A DNA stretch of 62,533 bases from Actinomycetota bacterium (GTDB taxonomy: Bacteria; Actinomycetota; Actinomycetes; Actinomycetales; Microbacteriaceae): the NCBI GenBank assembly GCA_018268515.1, contig JAFDWK010000001.1, positions 1 through 62,533 on the forward strand, written 5' to 3'. Under the pieces are notes generated by a model that saw only the letters and a program-made list of their open reading frames with translations, was not told where the DNA came from and searched no databases. Of this stretch, positions 43,941 to 53,203 are shown piece after piece; position 1 is the first letter of the stretch, and every line of letters begins with the position of its first letter. The translations under genes were made by a program, and so were the position numbers.

Positions 43941-45725
43941 TCAGCTGATGGTGAGGAGCTGGTGGCCGGCGGAGACGGTCGCACCCGCGTCGGCGTTGAT
44001 GTTGCCGATGACGCCGTCCTTGTGCGCCTGCAGCGGCTGCTCCATCTTCATCGCCTCGAGCACGACGACCAGGTCGCCCTTGACGACCTGCTGGCCCTCC
44101 TCGACGGCGACCTTGACGACCGTGGCCTGCATCGGCGACTTCACCGCGTCGCCGGACGCACCGGCATTCACGGTCTTGGCGTGGCTGCGCCGCGAGGGCG
44201 GCACCGCGGCGGGGCGGCCGCCCGTGCTGACGACAGACGCGGCGACACGATCGGGCAGGCTCACCTCGAGGCGCTTGCCGGCGACCTCGACGACGACCGT
44301 GTGCCGGCCCTTGGGCTCGGCCGCGGCCTCCAGCTCGCCGTCCCATGCGGGGATGTCATTGACGAACTCGGTCTCGATCCAGCGCGTGAACACGCCGAAC
44401 GTGCCGTCCTCCGCGGTGAAGGCGGGGTCGTTCACCACCTTGCGGTGGAACGGCAGCACGGTCGGCAGGCCCGCCACCTCGAACTCGTCCAGCGCGCGCC
44501 GCGCGCGTTCTAGCGCCTCGGCGCGGTCCTTGCCGGACACGATGATCTTCGCCAGCAGCGAGTCGAACGCGCCCGAGATCTCGTCGCCCGCGGTGACGCC
44601 GGAGTCGAGTCGCACGCCGGGGCCGCCGAAGGTCTTGAAGACGTGCACCGGGCCCGGCTGCGGCAGGAAGCCGCGACCCGGATCCTCGCCGTTGATGCGG
44701 AACTCGAACGAGTGCCCCTGCGGGGCGGGGTCGTCGTAGTCGAGCGTGCCGCCGGCCGCGATGCGGAACTGCTCGCGGACGAGGTCGATGCCGGTGATCT
44801 CTTCGGATACGGGGTGCTCGACCTGCAGGCGGGTGTTCACCTCGAGGAAGGACACGGTGCCGTCGGCGCCGATGAGGAACTCGCAGGTGCCGGCGCCGAC
44901 GTAGCCGACCTCCTTGAGGATGGCCTTGGACGCGGCGTACAGCTGCGCGTTCTGCTCGTCGGTGAGGAACGGCGCGGGTGCCTCCTCCACGAGCTTCTGG
45001 TGGCGGCGCTGCAACGAGCAGTCGCGCGTCGAGATGACGACGACGTTGCCCTCGGCGTCGGCGAGGCACTGGGTCTCGACGTGGCGCGGCTTGTCCAGGT
45101 ACTTCTCCACGAAGCACTCGCCGCGTCCGAACGCCGCGACGGCTTCGCGGGTGGCCGACTCGAACAGCTCGGCGACCTCGTCGAGCTCGCGTGCGACCTT
45201 GAGCCCGCGCCCACCACCGCCGTACGCGGCCTTGATCGCGATGGGCAGGCCCACCTTCTCGGCGAACGCGACGACCTCGGCGGCCGTCTCGACGGGCCCC
45301 GGCGTACCGGGTGCGAGCGGCGCGCCCACCTTCTCCGCGACGTGGCGGGCGGTGACCTTGTCGCCGAGCGCCTCGATGGCCTCGGGGGAGGGGCCGATCC
45401 ACACCATCCCCGCGCCGATCACGGCACGGGCGAACTCGGCGTTCTCGGCCAGGAAGCCGTAGCCGGGGTGCACGGCGTCGGCGCCGGCGCGACGGGCCAC
45501 AGACAGGATCTTGCCGATCTGCAGGTAGGTCTCGGCGCTGGTCGAGCCGTCGAGGGCGTAGGCCTCGTCGGCGAGCCGGGTGTGCATCGCGTCGCGGTCC
45601 TGGTCCGCGTAGACGGCGACGGAGGAGAGACCGGAGTCGCGCGCGGCGCGGATGATGCGGACGGCGATCTCGCCACGGTTGGCGACGAGCACCTTGGAGA
45701 GCGGTGCCTGTTCGGTCTGGGGCAT
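43941..45725 (-). CDS. accA3: Acyl-CoA carboxylase biotin carboxylase/carrier subunit
   Basis: 594 residues. Biotin carboxylase N-domain starts at [20 protein letters not shown], the ATP-grasp region holds [13 protein letters not shown], and [15 protein letters not shown] is the catalytic segment. The C-terminal carrier has biotinyl Lys560 in [10 protein letters not shown]. It carboxylates biotin for transfer by AccD-type beta subunits to acetyl- or propionyl-CoA, feeding fatty-acid synthesis. The start at MPQTEQAP is supported by homology and a leaderless -10 box. The beta and epsilon subunits are at 51262-53069. Confidence 0.95.
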   Translation of the reverse strand: MPQTEQAPLSKVLVANRGEIAVRIIRAARDSGLSSVAVYADQDRDAMHTRLADEAYALDGSTSAETYLQIGKILSVARRAGADAVHPGYGFLAENAEFARAVIGAGMVWIGPSPEAIEALGDKVTARHVAEKVGAPLAPGTPGPVETAAEVVAFAEKVGLPIAIKAAYGGGGRGLKVARELDEVAELFESATREAVAAFGRGECFVEKYLDKPRHVETQCLADAEGNVVVISTRDCSLQRRHQKLVEEAPAPFLTDEQNAQLYAASKAILKEVGYVGAGTCEFLIGADGTVSFLEVNTRLQVEHPVSEEITGIDLVREQFRIAAGGTLDYDDPAPQGHSFEFRINGEDPGRGFLPQPGPVHVFKTFGGPGVRLDSGVTAGDEISGAFDSLLAKIIVSGKDRAEALERARRALDEFEVAGLPTVLPFHRKVVNDPAFTAEDGTFGVFTRWIETEFVNDIPAWDGELEAAAEPKGRHTVVVEVAGKRLEVSLPDRVAASVVSTGGRPAAVPPSRRSHAKTVNAGASGDAVKSPMQATVVKVAVEEGQQVVKGDLVVVLEAMKMEQPLQAHKDGVIGNINADAGATVSAGHQLLTIS

Positions 45726-45732
45726 GAGTGCC

Positions 45733-45738
45733 AGCCTA
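45733..45738 (-). promoter_or_regulatory. Leaderless -10 box TAGGCT
   Basis: TAGGCT on the minus strand, seven bases before the carboxylase ATG, the same arrangement as before xthA. Confidence 0.5.
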
Positions 45739-45795
45739 TCGACAGCGCCGCCGATATTTTTGACGACCCTCCACAAGAATGATCGCGGATCACCT

Positions 45796-45821
45796 CTCGG
45801 ATCCTACGAAGCGGATCCGAG
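45796..45821 (-). terminator. Hairpin after maf
   Basis: CTCGGATCC (45796-45804) pairs with GGATCCGAG (45813-45821), nine base pairs with an 8-base loop, 12 bases downstream of the maf stop. No T-tract on the minus strand. Confidence 0.55.
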
Positions 45822-45832
45822 CAGGAGCCGGG

Positions 45833-46492
45833 TCAGGAGGCCGGCGGCACCGCGTTCCAGAGATCCGTCCAGCGGATCCCGAGCTGCCCGGTGAGGTGCC
45901 GGAGCGTGGACAGGGACATGCCGACCACCGTTGACGGGTCTCCGTCCACCCGTTCGATGAACGCGCCGCCCAGGCTGTCGACGGTGAACGCGCCCGCCAC
46001 CAGCAGCGGCTCGCCGGTGGCGACGTACGTCTCGATCTCGGCGTCGTCGATGTCGGCGGCGAACGTGACGGACGCCTCCGCGACCGCATGCACCTCCTGC
46101 GGCGCGGTGTCGGGGACGACCCGGATCACGCTGTGGCCGGAGTGCAGCACGCCGGTGCGGCCGCGCATGGCATGCCACCGGGCGATCGCGTGCTCGGGCC
46201 GGTGCGGCTTGCCGTGCACCTCGCCGTCGAGCTCGAACATCGAGTCGCCGCCGATCACGATCCCCTCGAAGCGCGGGTGCTCGTCATGGATCCGGCCCGC
46301 GACGTCGGCGGCCTTCGCGCGGCCGAGCAGCAGCACGACCTCCTCGGGGGCGAGAGCGCGGCCGAGCCGTTCTGCCTCCGCGGCGGCGACCGCGTCCTCG
46401 TCGACGTCGGGGGAGAGGCACAGCGGCTCTATGCCGCTCTGCCGGAGCAGGGCGAGACGGGCGGGCGAGGTGGAGGCGAGGCACACGCGCAT
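45833..46492 (-). CDS. maf: Maf-family nucleotide pyrophosphatase
   Basis: 219 residues. The N-terminal CLASTSPARLALLRQSGIEP is the Maf signature, and GIVIGGDSMFELDGEVHGKP holds the catalytic Asp. SVTFAADIDDAEIETYVATG is the later substrate motif. Maf proteins hydrolyse non-canonical nucleoside triphosphates (dTTP/UTP or m7GTP) and were first named as septum inhibitors. The start is set by the MRVCLAST motif and a -10 box. maf also lies beside the carboxylase genes in mycobacteria. Confidence 0.93.
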   Translation of the reverse strand: MRVCLASTSPARLALLRQSGIEPLCLSPDVDEDAVAAAEAERLGRALAPEEVVLLLGRAKAADVAGRIHDEHPRFEGIVIGGDSMFELDGEVHGKPHRPEHAIARWHAMRGRTGVLHSGHSVIRVVPDTAPQEVHAVAEASVTFAADIDDAEIETYVATGEPLLVAGAFTVDSLGGAFIERVDGDPSTVVGMSLSTLRHLTGQLGIRWTDLWNAVPPAS

Positions 46493-46498
46493 GGCTCC

Positions 46499-46504
46499 AC
46501 GGTA
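46499..46504 (-). promoter_or_regulatory. Leaderless -10 box TACCGT
   Basis: TACCGT on the minus strand, six bases before the maf ATG. Confidence 0.45.
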
Positions 46505-46576
46505 GTCGGCGGGCCGCGGATCCGGATCCCGGGTCGCCGCGGGAAGGAGCACGTCGAGGTCTGGGATGATCGAGGG

Positions 46577-47848
46577 GTGATCGATTCCGATGCGACCGAC
46601 GGCGCCCTGCTCGACCTCGACGTGACCGCGATCGCGCATGGCGGAGTGTTCGTCGCCCGGCACGAGGGGCGCGTCGTGTTCGTCTCGGACGCGATCCCCG
46701 GGGAGCGCGTCCGCGCCCGGCTGACGGAGCCGGCGGCGGGCTCAGGAGCCGGCGGCGCCGACTCCCGCTCGTTCTGGCGGGCGGAGACGGTCGAGGTGCT
46801 CGATGCGTCCGAGCATCGGCGCCCGCACGTGTGGCCGGAAGCCGACGTGTCGCGCGCGCCGGAGCGGCGGCCGGGCGGGGCGGACCTCGGGCACATCGCG
46901 ATCGCGCATCAGCGCGCGCTCAAGCGCCGCGTGCTGCAGGAGGCGCTGGACCGCTTCGCCGGCGGCGGGCTCGACGCACCCGAGGTCGAGGCCACCGGCA
47001 TCGACGAGAACTGGCGCACCCGGATCACGCTGCATGTCGACGACCAGGGGCGCATCGGGCCGTACGCCGCCCGCAGCCACCGCGTCGTCCCCGTCGTGGC
47101 GCACGTGCTCGCGCGTCCCGCGATCGACGCCGCGGCGCGGGAGCTGCGCGGGCTGCCCGAGGGGCGGATCGAGCTCATCGAACCCGCCGACGGCGCGGTG
47201 CGGCAGGTGCTGCGCACCGAGGCCGAGCGGACCGCGCACGGACCCCGTGGCCGTCGCGGGCCACGCCGCCCGGCCCCCGCGGCGATCGTCGAACGGGTCG
47301 GCGAGCGCTCCTTCACCCTCGATGCCGACGGGTTCTGGCAGATCCACCCGGCCGCCGCGTCCCTCCTGGACGGCGCGGTCGCCGACCTGCTCGACGGGGG
47401 AGTGGATCCGCAGGCGCCGCACCTCGATCTGTACGGCGGTGTCGGCTTGTTCTCGGCCACGCTGGCCCGCCTCGGCGCCCGGCGCATCACCACGGTCGAG
47501 TCCTCACCGCGCGCCACCCGGCACGCGGCCGCGAACCTGCGCGACCTCGGCGTGCAGGCGGTCACCGCGCGCGTGGACCGCTTCCTGCGCTCAGACGACG
47601 CCGGCGCCGAGGCGACGGGTGGCGTGGTGATCCTGGATCCTCCCCGTTCCGGCGCCGGACGCGCCGTGGTCGAGGACGTCGCCGCGCGGGATCCCGCCTC
47701 GGTCGTCTACGTCGCGTGCGATCCCGTCGCGCTCGCGCGGGATCTGGCCACGTTCCGCGGACTCGGATTCGAGCCGCGCCGGATGCGTGCCTTCGACCTG
47801 TTCCCGCACTCGCATCACCTGGAGACCGTGGTCCTGCTCACGCGGTGA
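46577..47848 (+). CDS. TrmA/RlmD-family RNA (uracil-5-)-methyltransferase
   Basis: 423 residues from GTG 46577. An N-terminal TRAM-like RNA-binding segment comes first (VTAIAHGGVFVARHEGRVVF to about residue 60). The SAM-binding core is LDLYGGVGLFSATLA. VILDPPRSGAGR is the family DPPR motif, and the nucleophilic Cys is in VVYVACDPVALARDL. It methylates U in tRNA or rRNA. The iron-sulfur cysteine cluster of RlmD/RumA is not evident. There is no ribosome binding site; GATGAT six bases upstream could be a weak -10. Confidence 0.88.
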   Translation: MIDSDATDGALLDLDVTAIAHGGVFVARHEGRVVFVSDAIPGERVRARLTEPAAGSGAGGADSRSFWRAETVEVLDASEHRRPHVWPEADVSRAPERRPGGADLGHIAIAHQRALKRRVLQEALDRFAGGGLDAPEVEATGIDENWRTRITLHVDDQGRIGPYAARSHRVVPVVAHVLARPAIDAAARELRGLPEGRIELIEPADGAVRQVLRTEAERTAHGPRGRRGPRRPAPAAIVERVGERSFTLDADGFWQIHPAAASLLDGAVADLLDGGVDPQAPHLDLYGGVGLFSATLARLGARRITTVESSPRATRHAAANLRDLGVQAVTARVDRFLRSDDAGAEATGGVVILDPPRSGAGRAVVEDVAARDPASVVYVACDPVALARDLATFRGLGFEPRRMRAFDLFPHSHHLETVVLLTR

Positions 47849-47920
47849 GACCACGACGCCGTACCCGCCCGCGTGTGACGTGCGGGGTCGGCGGCGTCCC
47901 GCGCGGCGCAGCCGCAGGGA

Positions 47921-47926
47921 TAGGGT
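47921..47926 (+). promoter_or_regulatory. Leaderless -10 box TAGGGT
   Basis: TAGGGT, GAGAGC, then the GTG start of the response regulator. The spacer is identical to that before the YihY-family gene on the other strand. Confidence 0.5.
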
Positions 47927-47932
47927 GAGAGC

Positions 47933-48598
47933 GTGAGCAGTGTAGCCCTGATCGACGACCACGAGTCGGTGCGTCTGGGACTCGCCGCCGCGCTCGAACG
48001 GGCGTCCTTCGACGTCGTGTTCGCCGGCGCGGGCGTGGCCGAGTACCTCGACGCCCGCACGCGTGTCGGGGCGGTACCGGCCGACGTCGTCGTGCTGGAT
48101 CTCACCCTCGGCGACGGTACGACGGTCACCGAGAACGTGACCAGGCTCGTGCTCGCCGGCTCCAGCGTGGTGATCCACAGCGTGGCCGATCGTCCGGCTG
48201 CCGTGCGCGAGGCGCTCGCCGCGGGCGCGGCCGGCGTGATCAGCAAGTCCTCGCCGCTGGACGACGTGATCGCTGCGGTGCGCACGGTCGCGCGCGGAGA
48301 GGCGCTGAACAACGTCGAGTGGGCCAACGCGGTCGACGGCGACACAGCCTTCGCCGATGCGCAGCTGTCCACCCGTGAGCGCGAGGTGCTGCGTCTGTAC
48401 GCGACGGGGCTGCCGCTGAAGGCGGTCGCGGAGCGGCTCGGCGTCGCCTACTCGACCGCCAAGGAGAACATCACCCGGATCCGGGTCAAGTACGTGGAGG
48501 TGGGGCGGCCCGCGCCCACCAAGGTCGACCTGCTGCGGCGCGCGATGGAGGACGGGATCGTCAACACCGGGCAGGAGGATCCGCAGGGTGTGGGCTGA
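47933..48598 (+). CDS. LuxR/NarL-type response regulator
   Basis: 221 residues. The receiver domain starts VALIDDHESVRLG with the acidic pair, and the phospho-acceptor Asp is in VVVLDLTLGD. The C-terminal helix-turn-helix starts near LSTREREVLRLYATGLPLKA. The first of three same-strand genes with the kinase and a degenerate kinase. In this helix-turn-helix class the targets are often its own operon; the signal is unknown. Confidence 0.9.
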   Translation: MSSVALIDDHESVRLGLAAALERASFDVVFAGAGVAEYLDARTRVGAVPADVVVLDLTLGDGTTVTENVTRLVLAGSSVVIHSVADRPAAVREALAAGAAGVISKSSPLDDVIAAVRTVARGEALNNVEWANAVDGDTAFADAQLSTREREVLRLYATGLPLKAVAERLGVAYSTAKENITRIRVKYVEVGRPAPTKVDLLRRAMEDGIVNTGQEDPQGVG

Positions 48599-48656
48599 GC
48601 GCGCCGGCCGGCGATCGGGCCGGCTGAGCGCGACGTCGCGCCGGACGGGCTGAGCG

Positions 48657-49886
48657 ATGTCCGCGGATCCGGGTCTCAGGGAGGCGTGGGAGAAGATCCC
48701 CACGCCCGGTGAGGTCGGTCAGGAGCTGGAGCGCTTCGCCGGACGGCGCATGGAGCGCATTATCACCATCGTCGTCGGCGTCGGGGCGCTCGCCCTCGGC
48801 ACCCAGGCGCTGGTGAACGCCCTGGTGAAGATGAGCGTCATCGACTTCCCACACCTCCTGATGATGTCGGTCGTGTTCGTGCCGTGGCTGGTGATGCTGG
48901 TGTGCTGCGTGCTCGGGCGCGGCGTGCGTGTGGCCGCGGGTGTGTTCTTCGTGGCGTATCTGGTCGATCTCCTGCTCTGGCCGTTCGTCGCCGGCCGCGG
49001 TCCGATGGTGATCCCGACCGACCAGCCCTGGATCTTCTTCCTCGTCAACGTCGCCGGCGTCGCGGCCGTGGTGGCGTTCCCGTTCGGCGTGCAGGTGGGT
49101 TGGGCGCTGGTGGGGCCGTTCATCTACGGAGCCGTGCGGCTGGTGCAGGGCGGTTTCCGGGACGAGTTCTGGAGCGTCACCGCGTTCGACGTGTCGTTCA
49201 CGCTGATCCTCGGCCTCGTGCTCGTGGCGCTCGGATGGATGTTCCGCTCCGTCGCGAACGGCGTGGACGACGCCCGGGGGCGCGCCGTGGCCCTGTACAC
49301 CGAGGCCGCGTCGGCCGAGGCCGCGGAGCACGAGCGGGTCGCCGTGGCCGCGCTCATGCACGACAGCGTCCTGGCCGCACTGATCGCCGCCGAACGCGCA
49401 GGAACCCAGCGGGAGCGCGCCCTGGCCGTGGAGATGGCGCGGGAGGCGCTCACCCGGCTCGCGAACGCCGAGGCTCCCGCCCAGGAGGGCAGCGACGAGC
49501 CGGTGCAGATCGAGCTGATCGCCGAGGATCTGCGCAGCGCGGTCACGCAACTGGGGGTGCCGATCGAGATCGAGCACTTCGGGCACGGCGCCGTACCCGA
49601 CCGCATCGCGAGGGCGATGGCCCTCGCCGCACGTCAGGCCATCGGCAACGCGGTCTCCCACGCATCGGCCCGCGGTCTCGCCGTGGTCGTGGAAGGCCAC
49701 GGCGACACCGGTCTCACGATCAGGGTCAGCGACACCGGCGGCGGATTCGACCCCTCGCAGGTGGGCGCCGACCGGCTCGGCATCCGGGCCTCGATCCTGG
49801 CCAGGATGGCGGCGGTCGGCGGAGTCGCCACGATCGACTCCGACCGCCACGGCACCGTGGTCACGCTGGGGTGGTCGCAGACATGA
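48657..49886 (+). CDS. Sensor histidine kinase
   Basis: 409 residues. Five to six membrane helices occupy residues 35-200, for example LLMMSVVFVPWLVMLVCCVL. A linker helix follows with VAVAALMHDSVLAALIAAER; the His is the likely phospho-site. The ATPase domain has QAIGNAVSHASARG (N box) and VSDTGGGFDP (G box). It partners the regulator 58 bases upstream and overlaps the next gene at ATGA. Confidence 0.85.
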   Translation: MSADPGLREAWEKIPTPGEVGQELERFAGRRMERIITIVVGVGALALGTQALVNALVKMSVIDFPHLLMMSVVFVPWLVMLVCCVLGRGVRVAAGVFFVAYLVDLLLWPFVAGRGPMVIPTDQPWIFFLVNVAGVAAVVAFPFGVQVGWALVGPFIYGAVRLVQGGFRDEFWSVTAFDVSFTLILGLVLVALGWMFRSVANGVDDARGRAVALYTEAASAEAAEHERVAVAALMHDSVLAALIAAERAGTQRERALAVEMAREALTRLANAEAPAQEGSDEPVQIELIAEDLRSAVTQLGVPIEIEHFGHGAVPDRIARAMALAARQAIGNAVSHASARGLAVVVEGHGDTGLTIRVSDTGGGFDPSQVGADRLGIRASILARMAAVGGVATIDSDRHGTVVTLGWSQT

Positions 49887-50890
49887 GGCTGACCGTCCGC
49901 ATCGTCGCGACCGTGCTCGCCCTCATCTTCGCGGGCTATTTCGCGGCGCGCGCCCTGTGGTGGACCCAGCTGCCGGCGCGGCCGCTGCTGGTGCTGCTCG
50001 CGGTCGTGATCTATCTCGGCACGTTCGCGGCGATCACCGTCGGGGGAGCCGGCCGAGAGGTGCGCATGCCGCCCTGGGCGGCGGCACTCGCACTGGCCGC
50101 CACGGTGGCCGTTCCGCAGCTGAGCAACCTCGGGATGGACGACGCAGCGCTGCGTGCGCCGTACGCCACCTGGTACATCGGCGCCCTAGGGCTGGTCGGC
50201 GTCGTCTGCATCGTGCGCCGGCGAGCGCTGATCGGCTGGCTGGTGCTGGCCGTGCTGACCATCTCGTCGATGGCGTGGATCGGGTTCGCCGATGCGCTAG
50301 GACTGGGACTGGTCGGGTCCGCGGTCTGGATGGTGATCGCACGGCTGCTGGTCGCCTTCTGGCGGCGCGCGGTGCGCGACACCGACCGGCTCGCGAGCAT
50401 CCAGCAGGCGGCCTCGGCCTGGCAGGCGACGCAGGTCGCGCGTCAGCGCGAGCGGCGGGAGCGGGTGCAGTACGCGCTCGCCGTGGCGGGCCCCGTCCTC
50501 GGCCGCGTGATCGAGACCCGCGGAGACCTGTCCGCCGAGGAGCGCGGTGCCGCCCACCTCGCCGAGGGGCGGCTGAGGGACGAGATCCGCGGCGGCGAGC
50601 TGCTCAACGAGCGGGCCCGCCATGCGATCGAAGCGGCGCGGGCGCGAGGTGCCTCGGTGACGGTGTTCGATGACGGGGGCCTCGAGGGGCTCGCCGAGCA
50701 CGAGAAGAACCGGATCAGGGAGCGGCTGGCCGATGTGCTGGCGGATTCCTCCTCCGCGCGGCTGATCATCCGCGCACCCAAGGATGAGCGCATCGCAGTC
50801 ACGGTGGTAGGCCGTTCGGCGGCGGGGGAGTCGTCGGACGAGGACTCCGTGGAGCTCTGGCACGAGATCCCGCGCGCGATCACGGACTGA
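49883..50890 (+). CDS. Membrane protein with degenerate kinase-like cytoplasmic domain
   Basis: 335 residues from an ATG overlapping the kinase stop. Five to six N-terminal membrane helices (about 5-155) are followed by a charged helical region (about 165-230) and a C-terminal alpha/beta domain that resembles the end of a histidine-kinase ATPase (RLADVLADSSSARLIIRAPK), but I find no H box, N box or G box. Probably a pseudokinase or accessory sensor for the preceding pair. The acidic stretch GESSDEDSVE lies near the end. Confidence 0.6.
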   Translation: MRLTVRIVATVLALIFAGYFAARALWWTQLPARPLLVLLAVVIYLGTFAAITVGGAGREVRMPPWAAALALAATVAVPQLSNLGMDDAALRAPYATWYIGALGLVGVVCIVRRRALIGWLVLAVLTISSMAWIGFADALGLGLVGSAVWMVIARLLVAFWRRAVRDTDRLASIQQAASAWQATQVARQRERRERVQYALAVAGPVLGRVIETRGDLSAEERGAAHLAEGRLRDEIRGGELLNERARHAIEAARARGASVTVFDDGGLEGLAEHEKNRIRERLADVLADSSSARLIIRAPKDERIAVTVVGRSAAGESSDEDSVELWHEIPRAITD

Positions 50891-51261
50891 GCCGGGTCAC
50901 CCGTCGAGTGTCGCGAGGACGCTCTGCGTGACGCGGACCGCGTCGTCCTCGCCGGGAACGACGCCGTCGTTCGGCAGGAGGCGGTGCGCACGGAGCACAG
51001 TTGCGCACGGAGCACTGTGAAGAGAAGGGCGAGGGGCGGCGAAGCCGCCCGCCCCTCGCCAGGTGCGGAACAGTTACCCGAAAACCGTCCGCAAAGACCG
51101 GAGATCGTCCGCCTACCCTGTGGCGGAGATCCGGTCGAACGCGAAGCGTTGCAAGAAAGAGTCTTCCGGGTCGCAACAAAGATGTCTGTAGGTATTTTGG
51201 GGGACAAATCCGCACAGGTCGGGAAACCGGATCCCTCTCGGGGATCCGCCCGCAGACCCGG
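50891..51261. other. 371-base intergenic region with direct repeats and a strong hairpin
   Basis: No clear gene. It holds two direct copies of TGCGCACGGAGCAC (50985-50998 and 51002-51015, 17-base period), the hairpin at 51028-51060, and a minus-strand micro-frame (50897-50998, 33 residues, including LLPNDGVVPGEDDAVRVTQS) with coding-like codon use. The right part, about 51061-51230, is less G+C-rich than the flanks (for example TAGGTATTTTGGGGG). It could be the scar of a lost gene. Confidence 0.5.
51028..51060. terminator. Strong intergenic hairpin, probably bidirectional terminator
   Basis: GGCGAGGGGCGG (51028-51039) pairs with CCGCCCCTCGCC (51049-51060) around a 9-base centre, between the convergent kinase-like gene and accE. 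Confidence 0.7.
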
Positions 51262-51483
51262 TCAGCCCGAGTAGCGACCCCAGGGGATGTCCCGGCGCAG
51301 CGGCGTGCGCAGTGCGCGCTGAGTGCGCCCCCAGGCCGACACCGGCTTCTCGGCGGCGACGGCGTCGGCCTCCTCGGCGACGTAGGCATCGGAGAGCACG
51401 GCGATGAGCGCCGCGAGCTCCTCCTCGGTGGCGGTGCCGCGCAGCACCTGGATCTCGACCGCCCCGGTGTCGTCCGTGCTCAC
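51262..51483 (-). CDS. accE: Acyl-CoA carboxylase epsilon subunit
   Basis: 73 residues; the small actinobacterial subunit that stabilises alpha-beta carboxylase complexes. The N-terminal [20 protein letters not shown] and the basic C-terminal [12 protein letters not shown] are the family pattern. It overlaps the beta-subunit stop by four bases. In mycobacteria and streptomycetes epsilon proteins are encoded next to accD5/pccB. Confidence 0.92.
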   Translation of the reverse strand: MSTDDTGAVEIQVLRGTATEEELAALIAVLSDAYVAEEADAVAAEKPVSAWGRTQRALRTPLRRDIPWGRYSG

Positions 51484-53069
51484 AGCGGGATGTTCCCGTG
51501 CTTCTTCGGGGGCAGTTCGGCGCGCTTGCCGCGCAGCGAACGCAGCGCCTTCGCGATCGAGACGCGGGTGTTCGCCGGCTCGATGATGCCGTCCAGCTCG
51601 CCGCGCTCGGCGGCCAGGAACGGGCTGGTCACGTTGTAGGTGTACTCGTTGGCGAGACGGGTGCGCACCGCGGCGACATCCTCACCGGCCTCCTCGGCGC
51701 GCTTGATCTCGCCGCGGTAGAGGATGTTCACGGCGCCCTGACCGCCCATGACCGCGATCTCCGCCGTCGGCCAGGCGAGGTTCACGTCCGCGCCGAGCTG
51801 CTTGGAGCCCATCACGATGTAGGCGCCGCCGTAGGCCTTGCGCAGGATCACGGTCACCAGCGGCACGGTGGCCTCGGCGTAGGCGTAGATGAGCTTTGCG
51901 CCGCGGCGGATCACGCCGGTCCACTCCTGGTCGGTGCCGGGCAGGTAGCCGGGCACGTCGACGAGGGTGACGATCGGGATCGAGAACGCGTCGCAGAAGC
52001 GCACGAAGCGGCTGGCCTTCTCGCCGGCCTCGATGTTCAGCGTGCCGGCCATCTGCGAGGGCTGGTTGGCGATGATGCCGACCGAGCGGCCCTCGACGCG
52101 GCCGAAGCCGATGACGATGTTCGGGGCGAACAGCGGCTGCACCTCGAGGAACTCGCCGTCGTCGACCACGTGCTCGATGACCGTGTGGATGTCGTAGGGC
52201 TGGTTCGGCGAGTCCGGGATGAGCGTGTTCATCGTGCGGTCGGCGTCGGTGGTCTCGAACGCGAAGTCGCTGGCATAGGTCGGCAGCTCGGCCATGTTGT
52301 TGTCCGGCAGGAAGCCGAGCAGCGTCCGTGCGTAGTCGATCGCGTCGTCCTCGTCCTCGGCGAGATAGTGCGCGACGCCGGAGCGGGTGTTGTGCGTGTA
52401 CGCGCCGCCGAGCTCCTCCATGCCGACGTCCTCGCCGGTCACGGTCTTGATCACGTCGGGGCCGGTGACGAACATCTGGCTGGTCTTGTCGACCATGATC
52501 ACGAAATCGGTGAGCGCGGGGCCGTACACCGCGCCGCCCGCGGCCGGGCCCATGATGATCGAGATCTGCGGGATCACGCCCGAGGAGCGGGTGTTCGCGC
52601 GGAAGATCTCGCCGTACTTGCTGAGCGCGAGCACGCCCTCCTGGATGCGCGCGCCGCCGGAGTCGAGGATGCCGATGATCGGCACGCCGCTGCGCAGCGC
52701 GAACTCCATGATCTTGATGATCTTGTCACCGGAGACCTCGCCGAGCGAGCCGCCGAAGGTCGTGAAGTCCTGGGAGTACACCGCGACGGTGCGGCCGTTG
52801 ATGGTGCCGGTGCCGGTCACGACGGAGTCGCCGTAGGGACGGTTCTTGTCCATCCCGAACGCGGTCGTGCGGTGCCGCACGTACTCGTCGAACTCGACGA
52901 AACTGCCCGGATCCACCAGCAGCTCGATGCGCTCACGGGCGGTCATCTTGCCCTTGGCGTGCTGCTTCTCCTTGGCCTTCGCCTCGGCCGCGACGACGGC
53001 CTCGTCGTAGCGGGCGCGGAGGTCGGCGATCTTGCCGGCGGTCGTGTAGAGGTCAGGGGTGTCCGTCAC
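51480..53069 (-). CDS. accD: Acyl-CoA carboxylase beta subunit (carboxyltransferase)
   Basis: 529 residues from GTG 53069 ([10 protein letters not shown]). The crotonase-fold carboxyltransferase has [17 protein letters not shown], the oxyanion-hole [29 protein letters not shown], and the C-terminal [20 protein letters not shown]. It transfers carboxyl from biotin on the alpha subunit to acetyl- or propionyl-CoA. The frame extends upstream, but the GTG follows a TAGTGT box by seven bases. Divergent from birA. Confidence 0.95.
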   Translation of the reverse strand: MTDTPDLYTTAGKIADLRARYDEAVVAAEAKAKEKQHAKGKMTARERIELLVDPGSFVEFDEYVRHRTTAFGMDKNRPYGDSVVTGTGTINGRTVAVYSQDFTTFGGSLGEVSGDKIIKIMEFALRSGVPIIGILDSGGARIQEGVLALSKYGEIFRANTRSSGVIPQISIIMGPAAGGAVYGPALTDFVIMVDKTSQMFVTGPDVIKTVTGEDVGMEELGGAYTHNTRSGVAHYLAEDEDDAIDYARTLLGFLPDNNMAELPTYASDFAFETTDADRTMNTLIPDSPNQPYDIHTVIEHVVDDGEFLEVQPLFAPNIVIGFGRVEGRSVGIIANQPSQMAGTLNIEAGEKASRFVRFCDAFSIPIVTLVDVPGYLPGTDQEWTGVIRRGAKLIYAYAEATVPLVTVILRKAYGGAYIVMGSKQLGADVNLAWPTAEIAVMGGQGAVNILYRGEIKRAEEAGEDVAAVRTRLANEYTYNVTSPFLAAERGELDGIIEPANTRVSIAKALRSLRGKRAELPPKKHGNIPL

Positions 53070-53076
53070 GGTCTCC

Positions 53077-53082
53077 ACACTA
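53077..53082 (-). promoter_or_regulatory. Leaderless -10 box TAGTGT
   Basis: TAGTGT on the minus strand, seven bases before the GTG start of the beta-subunit gene. Confidence 0.5.
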
Positions 53083-53191
53083 GCGCCGGGGCCTCGGCCT
53101 CCGTTGGATGGGAGGCACAACACCCGGCCCGGATCCTCTGTGCGGACCCTCCGATCGGGCGAGGCGCTGCGGGGTGCTCCGGCCGCGCGGA

Positions 53192-53197
53192 TAAGGT
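53192..53197 (+). promoter_or_regulatory. Leaderless -10 box TAAGGT
   Basis: TAAGGT, GACCGC, then the birA ATG. No ribosome binding site. Confidence 0.5.
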
Positions 53198-53203
53198 GAC
53201 CGC

